54,940 nt of DNA. It comes from DYMC01 sp035406705 (GTDB taxonomy: Bacteria; Verrucomicrobiota; Lentisphaeria; Victivallales; GWF2-50-93). The notes beneath the pieces are model-generated. The model had not been told where the DNA came from. It ran no database searches and saw only the letters and a list, made by a program, of their open reading frames with translations. The stretch lies in assembly GCA_964426675.1 (NCBI GenBank), contig CAYRRM010000017.1:1-54940 (forward strand), given 5' to 3'. The position numbers and the translations under genes were made by a program. Positions within the stretch are counted from its first letter, which is position 1, and every line of letters starts with the position of its first letter. Shown one piece after another: positions 9,310 through 17,474 of this stretch.

Positions 9310-10653
9310 TTATTTGCTAAATTCGCAAGCTCCTAAATCCATTTTTTCTTTCATAATCCGAACTTCATATTTTTGTGGATGCTTATATTCAAAAAAGTTC
9401 CCACTAATGGCTTGAATAATATCTTCTGATAAAGGGAGGCCTTTCCCAATGAATTCAGATTTATTCATAATCTGGTAATCTCCCTTTTCAGAATTTATAA
9501 ACTGAATAGAGAAATACTTATTACCTACCAATGAATTTTTGAGAGATGAAAAAGCATGAATAGAAGTTTTAAAGCCTGATGAAAACCAATTTGTCGAACC
9601 TGTAATACATTTGAAATCATTCGAGATAGGTAGTTTGATAAAGGTTTGTCCATTACAATGAGTTCCTCCATCATATACAATGTTATTAAAAAACTTACCG
9701 TATGTTTTGAGAGAGGAAAAGTGAACAACAGGTGCAACATAAGGAGTTATTATAGTATTGTTAATTAGATACAAAGTACCATTGCGTTCACAGCTTCCAT
9801 CTTGTCCAAAATGAATTACTGTTCGATTTCCAGGACAAAATTTAGATTTCACAATAATATTTCCAATAATGATTGCGTCGCTATCCGACCTATCAGTATC
9901 GCCTTCCGCATCAACTAAATCAATTTCACGGTTTGCAGAATCGTGAATATAAGAGGCAGAAATAATGATTTTATGAGCTCTACTTTTTATATTATGACCA
10001 GTTAAGCTTGAATGGATTTCAGATCCGCGAATTAAAACATTTGTACCACCAAGATAAAGATTATGACTCTGGCCTGGTAACCCGCTGCTTCCATTACGAT
10101 AAATTAAACAGTTTTCAATTATTTGATCTTTTGCTGTATTCGGAGTGCCATCGCCATTAGACATTATTCCCATATCATTATCGTGGATAGAACACGAACG
10201 AATCATAATTTTATTTGCTTGATTGATGCGAATTCCAGCGGCATTATGGCTCTCATTATGTGCTCCCAAAAGTTCGAACCCTTCTACTATACAGTTATCT
10301 GCATTTTTATTAAATTGTATAATAGCTCTTGGTGTGGAACCTATACCACTATAAGAACTATTTTGTCCATCTAAAATTATTTTTTTCTCTCCTTCATTTA
10401 CTGCTATTATAGAAAGATTGGATTTACTTATAGAAAGAGCAACTTTTTCATACGAGAGACCATCTTTTTTAGGATAAACAAGGATTTTATCACCAGGTTG
10501 AGCTTTATCTAATGCTTCCTGGATTTGGGAGAATTCTTTTTGAAATCCAACTGTTAAATCAGCGGCGCTCAAATAATACTTTAAAGAAAAAACAAATGTA
10601 ACAGTAAATAGACGAATGGTATTTTGATAATATTTGTACTTCAGTTTATACAT
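9310..10653 (-). CDS. Secreted right-handed parallel beta-helix repeat protein
   Basis: 447 aa. The N-terminal hydrophobic stretch (residues about 14-31, ending LSAAD) is a plausible signal peptide. The motif FSQIQEALDKAQPGDKILVY is the start typical of pectinesterase/DUF1565-like beta-helices. The body is repetitive (CIVEGFELLG, IMIRSCSIHDN, VLIRGSEIHSS). It is similar in style to the gene at 1021-2499 but not an obvious duplicate. The C-terminus MDLGACEFSK is typical of this protein type. A near copy of the palindrome (TGCTAAATTCGCA, 9315) sits at the 3' end. The substrate is not identifiable. Confidence 0.75.
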   Translation of the reverse strand: MYKLKYKYYQNTIRLFTVTFVFSLKYYLSAADLTVGFQKEFSQIQEALDKAQPGDKILVYPKKDGLSYEKVALSISKSNLSIIAVNEGEKKIILDGQNSSYSGIGSTPRAIIQFNKNADNCIVEGFELLGAHNESHNAAGIRINQANKIMIRSCSIHDNDMGIMSNGDGTPNTAKDQIIENCLIYRNGSSGLPGQSHNLYLGGTNVLIRGSEIHSSLTGHNIKSRAHKIIISASYIHDSANREIDLVDAEGDTDRSDSDAIIIGNIIVKSKFCPGNRTVIHFGQDGSCERNGTLYLINNTIITPYVAPVVHFSSLKTYGKFFNNIVYDGGTHCNGQTFIKLPISNDFKCITGSTNWFSSGFKTSIHAFSSLKNSLVGNKYFSIQFINSEKGDYQIMNKSEFIGKGLPLSEDIIQAISGNFFEYKHPQKYEVRIMKEKMDLGACEFSK

Positions 10654-10841
10654 AGCAATTTAGATAATTAATAAATTCTGAACATAAAAAGATAAATAAT
10701 GTTAAACAGAAATGCAAGTATAAAGAGGTAAAAAAAAAGATAAGTAAAAAAATTTGCTTAAAGAGAATAGTTTTTTATACTTCTGGCCTAATTTTTTAAT
10801 TTATACCTGAATTTTTGCTATAAAAAAATAGCCCAAATTTT

Positions 10842-11705
10842 TCACTGTTTGCATATAAAAGTCGCACAATACTGGACTACTTCGTCAGGGTTACCAGCGA
10901 ATATAGTAGTTTCAGGCATTGGCTCTTCATCTGACAGGAGCTTAAAACCAAAGTTTTTTATTTTTCTTACCAATTTAACAAGATTTTCCTTTGTGATGTT
11001 TATATAAAAAGTATTTTCGGATATATTCTGTATCTCTCCATATTTTTCTATAATTTGTTTCACAATCGGCATTTGTTTATTTTCCTCATTCCATATCCAA
11101 TTGTGTTTTACCACGGGTTTTATAAAAGCACTTCCTGTCTTATTATCGTCAAATAAAACCTTATGGAAATCCATTTCTGTACCTGTACCTGTTGATTTAA
11201 CGTCATTAATATTAAATCCATTTAATGGTGATGTGATTGAAGTATCATGTATTTTGGAAGAAATTTGAATGTTTTTTTGTTTTGTTTGAGTCGAATCCTT
11301 CTTTGTTTCGTTTTCAGAGCTAACTTTTGAGGTAATAGAAGAAAAATTCTCTTCCTTTTTTATCAAAAGTTTAGAAAAATAAAAAATTACAAGTGCGAAA
11401 ATCGCAAATACAGCAGCAATTCTGAGAAAGAATTGCAAATAATTCTCTATGTTAAATGATTCTCGTTTCTTCTCATAATTCAGGGCTTTTATAACTTTTT
11501 CCTCAATATCTTTACCTTGAATGACATCAATAAGACTCGAACTTATGGCAAAATTAAGCTTTTTCAGTCCATCAAGTCTTTTCTGACAAATTGGGCATGC
11601 TTGAATATGCTGATATTCTACACTTTCTTTATCTATTTCCGAATCAGAAAAAGCACTTAATACTTCGAAATCAGGACATTTTTCAAATTTTTCTTTTTCT
11701 TTCAT
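10842..11705 (-). CDS. Anti-sigma factor with ZAS zinc-finger and one membrane segment
   Basis: 287 aa. The N-terminal zf-HC2 (ZAS) domain shows the zinc-binding H-x3-C-x2-C (HIQACPIC), the usual sigma-binding module. A single transmembrane segment follows (about residues 92-112, FFLRIAAVFAIFALVIFYFS). The C-terminal part, about 170 residues, is presumably extracytoplasmic and has no recognised domain. The start overlaps the sigma factor stop by four bases (ATGA), so the two are translated together. The likely role is to hold the cognate ECF sigma factor at the membrane until a cell-envelope signal releases it. A palindrome copy at 11394 encodes part of the membrane helix (FAIFA). Confidence 0.85.
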   Translation of the reverse strand: MKEKEKFEKCPDFEVLSAFSDSEIDKESVEYQHIQACPICQKRLDGLKKLNFAISSSLIDVIQGKDIEEKVIKALNYEKKRESFNIENYLQFFLRIAAVFAIFALVIFYFSKLLIKKEENFSSITSKVSSENETKKDSTQTKQKNIQISSKIHDTSITSPLNGFNINDVKSTGTGTEMDFHKVLFDDNKTGSAFIKPVVKHNWIWNEENKQMPIVKQIIEKYGEIQNISENTFYINITKENLVKLVRKIKNFGFKLLSDEEPMPETTIFAGNPDEVVQYCATFICKQ

Positions 11706-12289
11706 ATTTTATTTTTTATTTTACTGGCCAGGATAGCCCGGCCTCTTGAAATTCTCGTTTTTACAGTATCTATATTTAAATTCAGGATATCTGCAATTTC
11801 TTTATAACTTAAATCTTTTATGTGCCTTAGGACTAAGGGTTCTCGAAATATTTCAGGCAAAGATTCCATCGCTTGCAATATGAATTTTTCTATTTCTTTC
11901 TTTTCGAGTTCTTTATCTGGTTGAGCCAAATCAGATAAAAGCTCCATTTCACCTTTATTTTCATTGTCAGCACTTACTCCTTCATTTATGCTGACATTTT
12001 GCCCTTTTCCTCTTATTTTGTTCCAATTATACCGATTTCTTGACATATTCAATGTAATTCTGCATAGCCAGCTAAAAAAAAGCTTATCGTCTCTAAGCGA
12101 CTGTAAATTTCTATACGCTTTTAAAAAAGCGTCCTGAACGATCTCCTCCGCATCTTCAGTTGTATTAAGCAGGCCATATGCAATTCCAAACATATATCTT
12201 GAATGCCTCCTTATTAATTCTTCAAAGGCCTCTTGAGAACCTTCTCTGGCTCTCTTTACAAGTTCTATATCAAATTCACTGAATTCCAT
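11702..12289 (-). CDS. ECF-subfamily RNA polymerase sigma factor
   Basis: 195 aa, the size of an ECF sigma factor. Region 2 (about 15-90) has DAEEIVQDAFLKAYRNL and FFSWLCRITLNMSRNR. Region 4 (about 140-195) has LPEIFREPLVLRHIKDLSY, then the helix-turn-helix YKEIADILNLNIDTVKTRIS. It is first in a two-gene operon with its anti-sigma factor. The ATG at 12289 is preceded by AT-rich DNA where autoregulation would be expected, but no target promoter can be defined from one copy. Confidence 0.93.
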   Translation of the reverse strand: MEFSEFDIELVKRAREGSQEAFEELIRRHSRYMFGIAYGLLNTTEDAEEIVQDAFLKAYRNLQSLRDDKLFFSWLCRITLNMSRNRYNWNKIRGKGQNVSINEGVSADNENKGEMELLSDLAQPDKELEKKEIEKFILQAMESLPEIFREPLVLRHIKDLSYKEIADILNLNIDTVKTRISRGRAILASKIKNKI

Positions 12290-12401
12290 ATTAAATGACA
12301 GTTTTTTTTTAGAAAAGTTTCATTTTGAGATAATATTATTAAAAAAATTATTTATAAGAATTAGAATTTACATTATTTTTTTTGTTTTTCAGCTAAAAAA
12401 A

Positions 12402-12926
12402 ATGAAAAAAGAAGGAATGATCCAAATTTATACTGGGAATGGCAAGGGAAAAACTACCGCAGCTTTTGGTCTTGCAATACGAGCGTTAGGCGCTAATTTG
12501 AAAGTTTTTATAGCTCAATTTATAAAAAAAGGCAACAGTTCGGAAATTAAATTCATTCAGAAACTAAATTCACCCAATATATATGTAAAAAGTTATGGTA
12601 GGGGACGTTTTTTTAAGAAGGCTCCGGAAAAAAAAGATATAGAAGATTCCCAAAATGCTCTCCTTGAAATTATAAAAATAACTGAATCCGGTAAATATGA
12701 TGTTGTAATTGTGGATGAAATTTTTCCTGCAATTAAGTGTGGACTCATTGATGAAAGTTTATTAATTGATTTAATTGAGAGAAAATCAGATAAAACTGAA
12801 CTTATACTCACCGGACGCGGTGCATCAAAGAAAGTAATATCTATGGCTCAACTTGTAACTGAAATGAAAGAAATAAAGCACTATTATAAAAATGGTTTAA
12901 AAGCAAGAATAGGGATAGAGTTTTGA
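12402..12926 (+). CDS. cobO: Cob(I)yrinic acid a,c-diamide adenosyltransferase (CobO/BtuR type)
   Basis: 174 aa. This family transfers the adenosyl group of ATP to reduced corrinoid to make coenzyme B12. Near the N-terminus is the P-loop TGNGKGKTTAAFG (residues 10-22). YDVVIVDEIFPAIKCGLI is the typical second motif and LTGRGA follows. The gene stands alone, divergent from the sigma factor operon; no cobalamin biosynthesis neighbours or obvious B12 riboswitch precede it. A corrinoid salvage role is therefore the cautious reading. Confidence 0.88.
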   Translation: MKKEGMIQIYTGNGKGKTTAAFGLAIRALGANLKVFIAQFIKKGNSSEIKFIQKLNSPNIYVKSYGRGRFFKKAPEKKDIEDSQNALLEIIKITESGKYDVVIVDEIFPAIKCGLIDESLLIDLIERKSDKTELILTGRGASKKVISMAQLVTEMKEIKHYYKNGLKARIGIEF

Positions 12927-13168
12927 GCTGAATTTTTAACTTATGAGAATTCTGTTTATTGATATATTTATCATTGCAAATCAGAATAGACTGAATCTGT
13001 AAAAGATGTTAATTCCTGAAGATTATGCTTCTTACTACTCGAATTTTTCATTAAAATTTACATATCAATTTTTCATTAGTTCAATATCTTCTCCTCATTA
13101 TGCACAGGTTCATTCGCTGTTAAATCATAAAAAAGAAATCCAGGTTATAAACAGCGTACAACTTGTTT

Positions 13169-14191
13169 TCAGACTTCTTCTACTGATATTCTCAATTTAA
13201 ATTTTTTACTTTTTCCAGGCAAAAGGTACTGGATTAATTTTTTTTCTTTCAGATAATTTCTATCTAAGACTGGAGCATTACACGGTTCAATCCCCATAAC
13301 ATAATCCGAAATTCCACACATTTTCCATTGAGTAAGGTAAGGAAGAGAAATACTATCATACTCTACTTTCAAAATTAGTCCCAATCTTTTATTGAAAACT
13401 TTTACTTCAGCTAAGCCCATCTTATCAGATTTTAACTTGTAGAAAAAGACCTGTTCTTTAAATCCCTTTTGAGGCATCTCTGCTTTGAATCTCTTTTCAA
13501 ATCCCTTTTTAGAAATCTCATCACGAGGTTCTGCTTTTACACTATCAATCTGAACTTCCGTTTCCTCACAAAGAAATGGATAGCCTATATTGATATGATA
13601 AAGAAGCATAATTGGGCTTTTTTCTTCTCCAAAATTTTCAACACAATCATCTATTGATAAAGCAGCCTCTCCTGTTTTACAGGTAATTGTTCTTGTTAAT
13701 CTAAGTTTATATCCAAAAAGCCTTGCTTCCTCAATAATAGCTCTAAGTTGAACATAATATATATCGCCTATCCATCTGGAATTATCGCTGAATTGTTTTG
13801 CCGGTAAATTTGAATATCTTCCGTGCAATCCATAATGTTCACCATTAGTTTTTTCTATATAAGGAGGTCCAAAATGGGTCAACCCACAGGTTGTTAAAAG
13901 CCCCCCATTAAATGTCCTTAACCATCCTAAGCCTTCGGGCTCATAGAATGAAGGCGAAATATCTGAATTTGGTGTTAAGAAAGATAAGTTAATTCCTTTG
14001 TATGAAAATCCTGATATGTCCATTCCCCGGTCGGGAAGAACAGTGAATACAATACCTGAACTGTTATTTACTTCTACTGCTCTCATGTTCATCCCTGGCC
14101 CATCATTAAATCGATAGTGATTTACCGTGGCAAATTGTTTTATATTTCCTATATATTTGACTTTCTCTTTTTTAAATAAATTATCATTCAT
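13169..14191 (-). CDS. DUF4432 / aldose 1-epimerase-like protein
   Basis: 340 aa. It has the galactose-mutarotase-like fold typical of DUF4432. MNMRAVEVNNSSG and VLPDRGMDISGFSYKG near the N-terminus, GGLLTTCGLTHFGPP in the middle and EPCNAP near the C-terminus are characteristic. The substrate is presumably a sugar or sugar derivative; no catalytic assignment is possible here. There is no signal peptide, so it is cytoplasmic. It lies 151 bases downstream of thiS on the same strand but is separated by a nested inverted repeat and is probably not part of the sulfur operon. The 242 bases between it and cobO hold no convincing gene. Confidence 0.8.
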   Translation of the reverse strand: MNDNLFKKEKVKYIGNIKQFATVNHYRFNDGPGMNMRAVEVNNSSGIVFTVLPDRGMDISGFSYKGINLSFLTPNSDISPSFYEPEGLGWLRTFNGGLLTTCGLTHFGPPYIEKTNGEHYGLHGRYSNLPAKQFSDNSRWIGDIYYVQLRAIIEEARLFGYKLRLTRTITCKTGEAALSIDDCVENFGEEKSPIMLLYHINIGYPFLCEETEVQIDSVKAEPRDEISKKGFEKRFKAEMPQKGFKEQVFFYKLKSDKMGLAEVKVFNKRLGLILKVEYDSISLPYLTQWKMCGISDYVMGIEPCNAPVLDRNYLKEKKLIQYLLPGKSKKFKLRISVEEV

Positions 14192-14268
14192 AATTAAATA
14201 TAATTATTTTTTTTCAATCAATAAAATAGCTCAACATTAGGGGGATCCACGATAAATATAATTATAAT

Positions 14269-14321
14269 ATTTGCCTGAGATTTTATTTTCATCTCTATCA
14301 TATTTTTACATAGAGGCAAAT
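14269..14321 (-). terminator. Nested inverted repeat after the sulfur operon
   Basis: ATTTGCC (14269-14275) pairs with GGCAAAT (14315-14321), and inside it CTCTAT (14293-14298) with ATAGAG (14310-14315); one base is shared, so the two stems compete or stack. It lies just after the thiS stop. There is no run of T behind it on the minus strand, so it may be an RNA 3'-end stabiliser rather than a classical terminator. Confidence 0.35.
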
Positions 14322-14342
14322 GACTCCATAAAAGAAAGATAA

Positions 14343-14546
14343 TTAGCCCCCCTGAACGAATGAAAATAATTCTATTTTGTCATCTTGTTTGAGTAATATC
14401 TCTTCATATTTTTCTTTTTCAACTAAATTATCGTTTAAGATCACTACAATGCTTTTTTTTCCATCATACGATTTTTTTTTCAAAAGCTCTGAAAGTTTAG
14501 TCATATCTTCCACTTCTTCTGGAACAGCATTAATGAATATTCTCAT
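14343..14546 (-). CDS. thiS: Sulfur carrier protein ThiS
   Basis: 67 aa ubiquitin-like protein ending in Gly-Gly (FSFVQGG), the tail that is adenylated and thiocarboxylated to carry sulfur to ThiG for thiazole formation. The size and the DDKIELFSFVQGG ending match ThiS. The ATG at 14546 lies inside the end of the permease gene (17-base overlap) with an excellent ribosome site (AGGAGAGG). It is last of the 12-gene sulfur operon. The ThiF adenylyltransferase needed to charge it is not in the window. A MoaD-like role is the alternative, but thiG and thiH nearby make ThiS much more likely. Confidence 0.88.
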   Translation of the reverse strand: MRIFINAVPEEVEDMTKLSELLKKKSYDGKKSIVVILNDNLVEKEKYEEILLKQDDKIELFSFVQGG

Positions 14547-15624
14547 TTTTACCTCTCCTATTTCGATTTAGAAATAGCTCTTTACAGTATTTATTAAGAA
14601 GTCCCCAAAAAACCATTAATATCAATATTATAGTGGCTAAATATTCGAACGGGGTTTTATCCGTTGTTAAATGACAGTTAGAAATAGAATAGATTTTAAG
14701 TTCCAAGAAAAGATAGTTTATCATTAGTCCAAATATTAAAGCTGTTGAAACAAGAGAAATAATGTAAATAAAAAGTCCTTTTACGCCCAAAATCCTTTGC
14801 ATAAAAATCAATGATACTGTATTTGAAGCAGGACCACACATAAGGAAAACAAATACCGCTCCAGGGCTAAGCCCCTTCAATAGTAAAACCAGAGCAACCG
14901 GAACAGAGGCACTAGCACAAACATAAACAGGAATACTAAAAATAAGCACAGCTATTATTTCAAGAATTTGATTTCCAATGAATCTTTCAAAAAAATTCTC
15001 AGGAATGAAAATATTCAATAGAGTCCCAACAACAAAACCTATTAAAAGATACAAAGAAGTTTCAGCGGGAAGGGTAAAAAATGCGTATCTTATAATTCCT
15101 GCGATTTTCGCAAAAATAGAAGAATTTAGACTATGCTGAACAGCATTTTCTTTACAAGCACAACAATGTTCTGAATCTTTCTCATCTTGATTAATAATTT
15201 TAACATCCTGACCTGAATAGAAGAAGTCTACAAAAAAACCACCTATAACTCCTGAAAAAAAGGCAGCAAGAGCTTTGAAAAGAGCAAATGGTATACCAAG
15301 AGCTCCATAAGTTACTATTATGCTATCTATTCCTGTCTGAGGAGTTGATATAACAAAAGATGTAATAGCTCCCCTCCCTACACCTTTTTGTCTGAGAGTT
15401 TCAGCTACTGGCAAGACACTGCACGAACACAAAGGCAATGGAATTCCAAAGAGGGCTGCCTTTATTGACTGCCACATCTTATTTCCTGATAACAACTTAA
15501 CAATTAGATCAATACTGAAAAACTGATCGAGCACACCTGCAATAAGATAACCAAAAATCAAGGGATAAGCCATTTGATTAAGCAAGTCCCACAATGAGAC
15601 CAAAAAATTTTCTATGAATTCCAT
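14530..15624 (-). CDS. Permease of the DUF318/PF03773 family, SO_0444-like (putative metal efflux)
   Basis: 364 aa from the ATG at 15624, chosen because AAAGGA lies seven bases before it and FIENFLVSLWDLL starts the first membrane helix. A longer frame to 15708 would overlap thiH. It has about eight to ten membrane segments. The first half has LPLCSCSVLPVAETLRQKG and STPQTGIDSIIVTYGALG, and the second half repeats the theme with CASASVPVALVLLLKGLSPG. A cytosolic loop carries EHCCACKE, a possible metal-binding cluster, as in permeases annotated as Cu/Zn exporters. The position between thiH and thiS raises the possibility of a sulfur-linked substrate instead; that is inference. Confidence 0.75.
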   Translation of the reverse strand: MEFIENFLVSLWDLLNQMAYPLIFGYLIAGVLDQFFSIDLIVKLLSGNKMWQSIKAALFGIPLPLCSCSVLPVAETLRQKGVGRGAITSFVISTPQTGIDSIIVTYGALGIPFALFKALAAFFSGVIGGFFVDFFYSGQDVKIINQDEKDSEHCCACKENAVQHSLNSSIFAKIAGIIRYAFFTLPAETSLYLLIGFVVGTLLNIFIPENFFERFIGNQILEIIAVLIFSIPVYVCASASVPVALVLLLKGLSPGAVFVFLMCGPASNTVSLIFMQRILGVKGLFIYIISLVSTALIFGLMINYLFLELKIYSISNCHLTTDKTPFEYLATIILILMVFWGLLNKYCKELFLNRNRRGKNENIH

Positions 15625-15634
15625 AATATTCCTT

Positions 15635-16708
15635 TTACAGTGAAAGAGAAAATGCCCTGTCCCAATATTTAAAAATTGGCTGTAAGCCGAGCCGTTCAAT
15701 ATCTTCACATATTTCTTTCACTGTTCGTGTATCTTGTATTTCAAACTGTTCGAGTTCTTTTTTAATACCTGAATATGCCCCGGGATAAGTACCTGATGCA
15801 GCGCTCATTGTGGTTGCGGCATATTTCACAATATTATTTCTGAATTCGGGTCTTTCCCTTGTAGATACATTTAATTCAGCATCTGGAAACAACAATCTAA
15901 ACAATATGAAAATTTTTTCAAGAGTGTGCTCTGTAACTTTAAATTTTGGAAACTTCTCTTCAGCAGGAGGTCTCAATCTTGGAAATGAAAAGCTTATTGT
16001 CCTATCCCAATATTTCTTTCTGAATTCATATGCGAAATTCGCAAGGGCAACTATATCCGATTTCCAGTCGGCTATTCCAAGCAATATACCAAAACCAAGC
16101 GATTGAAACCCGGCGTCTGCTGCATCAAAAATAGCTTTAATGCGTTTGTCATAGTCTTTTTTGGGGCCTTTATGGATAGATTCATATATTTTTCTATCAA
16201 ATGTCTCTTGATAAAGAACAAATGAATCTACTCCAGAAAAAAGGAGTCTTTTACAATCATCTAAACTGAAGCTACCTGCCTCAATTGCGACAAATGAAAA
16301 ATACTTTTTCATAATTTTCACCGCCCTGACAAGGTAATCTGTATTTGTTTTTGAAGAATCTTCACCTGAAACAAGCAATATTGAATCGAATCCCTCGCGT
16401 TTTGTCTTTTCACACTCATTTATTATCTCATCTTCAGAAAGTACTTTTCTTTCTCTATTTACGGACGTGGCGCAACCGCAGTATTCGCAATCATTCACAC
16501 AGTAATTTGACACGTAAATTGGGCGATATAGCCTGACTGTTTTGCCAAACTGACAATTTTTTATTTCTTTTGCCTTTTCTTTTATTAAATTCCAATGTTT
16601 TTCTGTATCATTTGATAATATAAACTCAATATCAGAAATATCAGAAAGCGTATAGTTTCTTTTCTTTAATAAGAAATCAATATAATAATTGCTGTTTTCG
16701 TTGTGCAT
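15635..16708 (-). CDS. thiH: 2-iminoacetate synthase (tyrosine lyase) ThiH
   Basis: 357 aa radical SAM enzyme. It cleaves tyrosine to p-cresol and dehydroglycine, the nitrogen donor for the thiazole ring in the anaerobic route. The Fe-S motif C-x3-C-x2-C is at C70, C74 and C77 (NYCVNDCEYCG). LLVSGE, VLYQETFD and SFSFPRLRPP match ThiH blocks, and the C-terminal FKYWDRA is also typical. HydG is a close relative, but the adjacent thiG and thiS decide for ThiH. It lies 11 bases after thiG. Use of ThiH rather than the oxygen-dependent ThiO fits an anaerobe. Palindrome copy at 16031. Confidence 0.93.
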   Translation of the reverse strand: MHNENSNYYIDFLLKKRNYTLSDISDIEFILSNDTEKHWNLIKEKAKEIKNCQFGKTVRLYRPIYVSNYCVNDCEYCGCATSVNRERKVLSEDEIINECEKTKREGFDSILLVSGEDSSKTNTDYLVRAVKIMKKYFSFVAIEAGSFSLDDCKRLLFSGVDSFVLYQETFDRKIYESIHKGPKKDYDKRIKAIFDAADAGFQSLGFGILLGIADWKSDIVALANFAYEFRKKYWDRTISFSFPRLRPPAEEKFPKFKVTEHTLEKIFILFRLLFPDAELNVSTRERPEFRNNIVKYAATTMSAASGTYPGAYSGIKKELEQFEIQDTRTVKEICEDIERLGLQPIFKYWDRAFSLSL

Positions 16709-16719
16709 ATTTTGTTCTT

Positions 16720-17472
16720 TTAAAAATTTACGGGTGATGTTGGTATAGCATAATTGTTTTTCCCAGCTAATCCAGCGGATATTGCTTTGTCCGACGCCAG
16801 CACAGCTAAATAAAAAGCTTCAGCTATTTTTACAGGATCTTCTGCTGAGGCTATAGCTGTGTTAACAAGGACAGCGTCTGCACCAAGTTCAATTGCTTTA
16901 GCAGCATCCGCAGGACTTCCAATTCCAGCATCAATTATCACTGGAATATTTGATTGTTCAATTATTATTTTCAGCATATATTCAGTTTGTAACCCCTGAT
17001 TGCTTCCAATTAACGAACCAAGAGGCATGACGCATTGTACCCCGATATCTTCTAATCTCTTACAAAACACTGGATCTGCGTTTATATACGGCATCACTAT
17101 ACAACCCATTTTTATTATTTCCTCTGCTGCTTTAAATGTCTCTATTGGATCTGGCAATAAGGTTTTTCTGTCAGGATGAATTTCCAGTTTAATCCAATCG
17201 AATCCGGCTTCTTTTGCGATTTTCGCAATTATTACAGCTTCTTTTGCATTTCTTGCGCCTGAAGTGTTTACCACTATTTTTATATTTTCCGGGATTACAG
17301 AAATCAGGTCATCTTCTGATTTTGAGAGGTCCACTCTGCTTAAGGAGACTGTTACAAGTTCTGTTTTTGAAGCGATAATTGCCTCTTTCATAATTTTATA
17401 TGATGAGAATTTTCCTGTTCCGATAAAAAGCCTATTTTTAAAATTATGATTTGCTATTGATAAACTTCTCAT
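16720..17472 (-). CDS. thiG: Thiazole synthase ThiG
   Basis: 250 aa TIM barrel, the full usual length. It makes the thiamine thiazole phosphate from deoxyxylulose phosphate, dehydroglycine and ThiS thiocarboxylate. LFIGTGKFSSY is the N-terminal family motif; DWIKLEIHPD carries the Schiff-base lysine; IIDAGIGSPADAAKAIELGA and LVNTAIASAEDP form the phosphate-binding end. It starts two bases after the bioB stop and lies directly before thiH. A palindrome copy at 17215 is read as AKIA (IIAKIAKEAGF). Confidence 0.96.
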   Translation of the reverse strand: MRSLSIANHNFKNRLFIGTGKFSSYKIMKEAIIASKTELVTVSLSRVDLSKSEDDLISVIPENIKIVVNTSGARNAKEAVIIAKIAKEAGFDWIKLEIHPDRKTLLPDPIETFKAAEEIIKMGCIVMPYINADPVFCKRLEDIGVQCVMPLGSLIGSNQGLQTEYMLKIIIEQSNIPVIIDAGIGSPADAAKAIELGADAVLVNTAIASAEDPVKIAEAFYLAVLASDKAISAGLAGKNNYAIPTSPVNF

Positions 17473-17474
17473 TT

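Noticed and set aside
13006..13200. 64-aa plus-strand open frame between cobO and the DUF4432 gene
   Set aside because: It overlaps the end of the DUF4432 gene, has no ribosome site and its composition is that of AT-rich spacer.
15624..15708. Extension of the permease gene to an upstream ATG at 15708
   Set aside because: The extra 28 residues would overlap thiH by 74 bases, have no family similarity, and a good ribosome site precedes the ATG at 15624.
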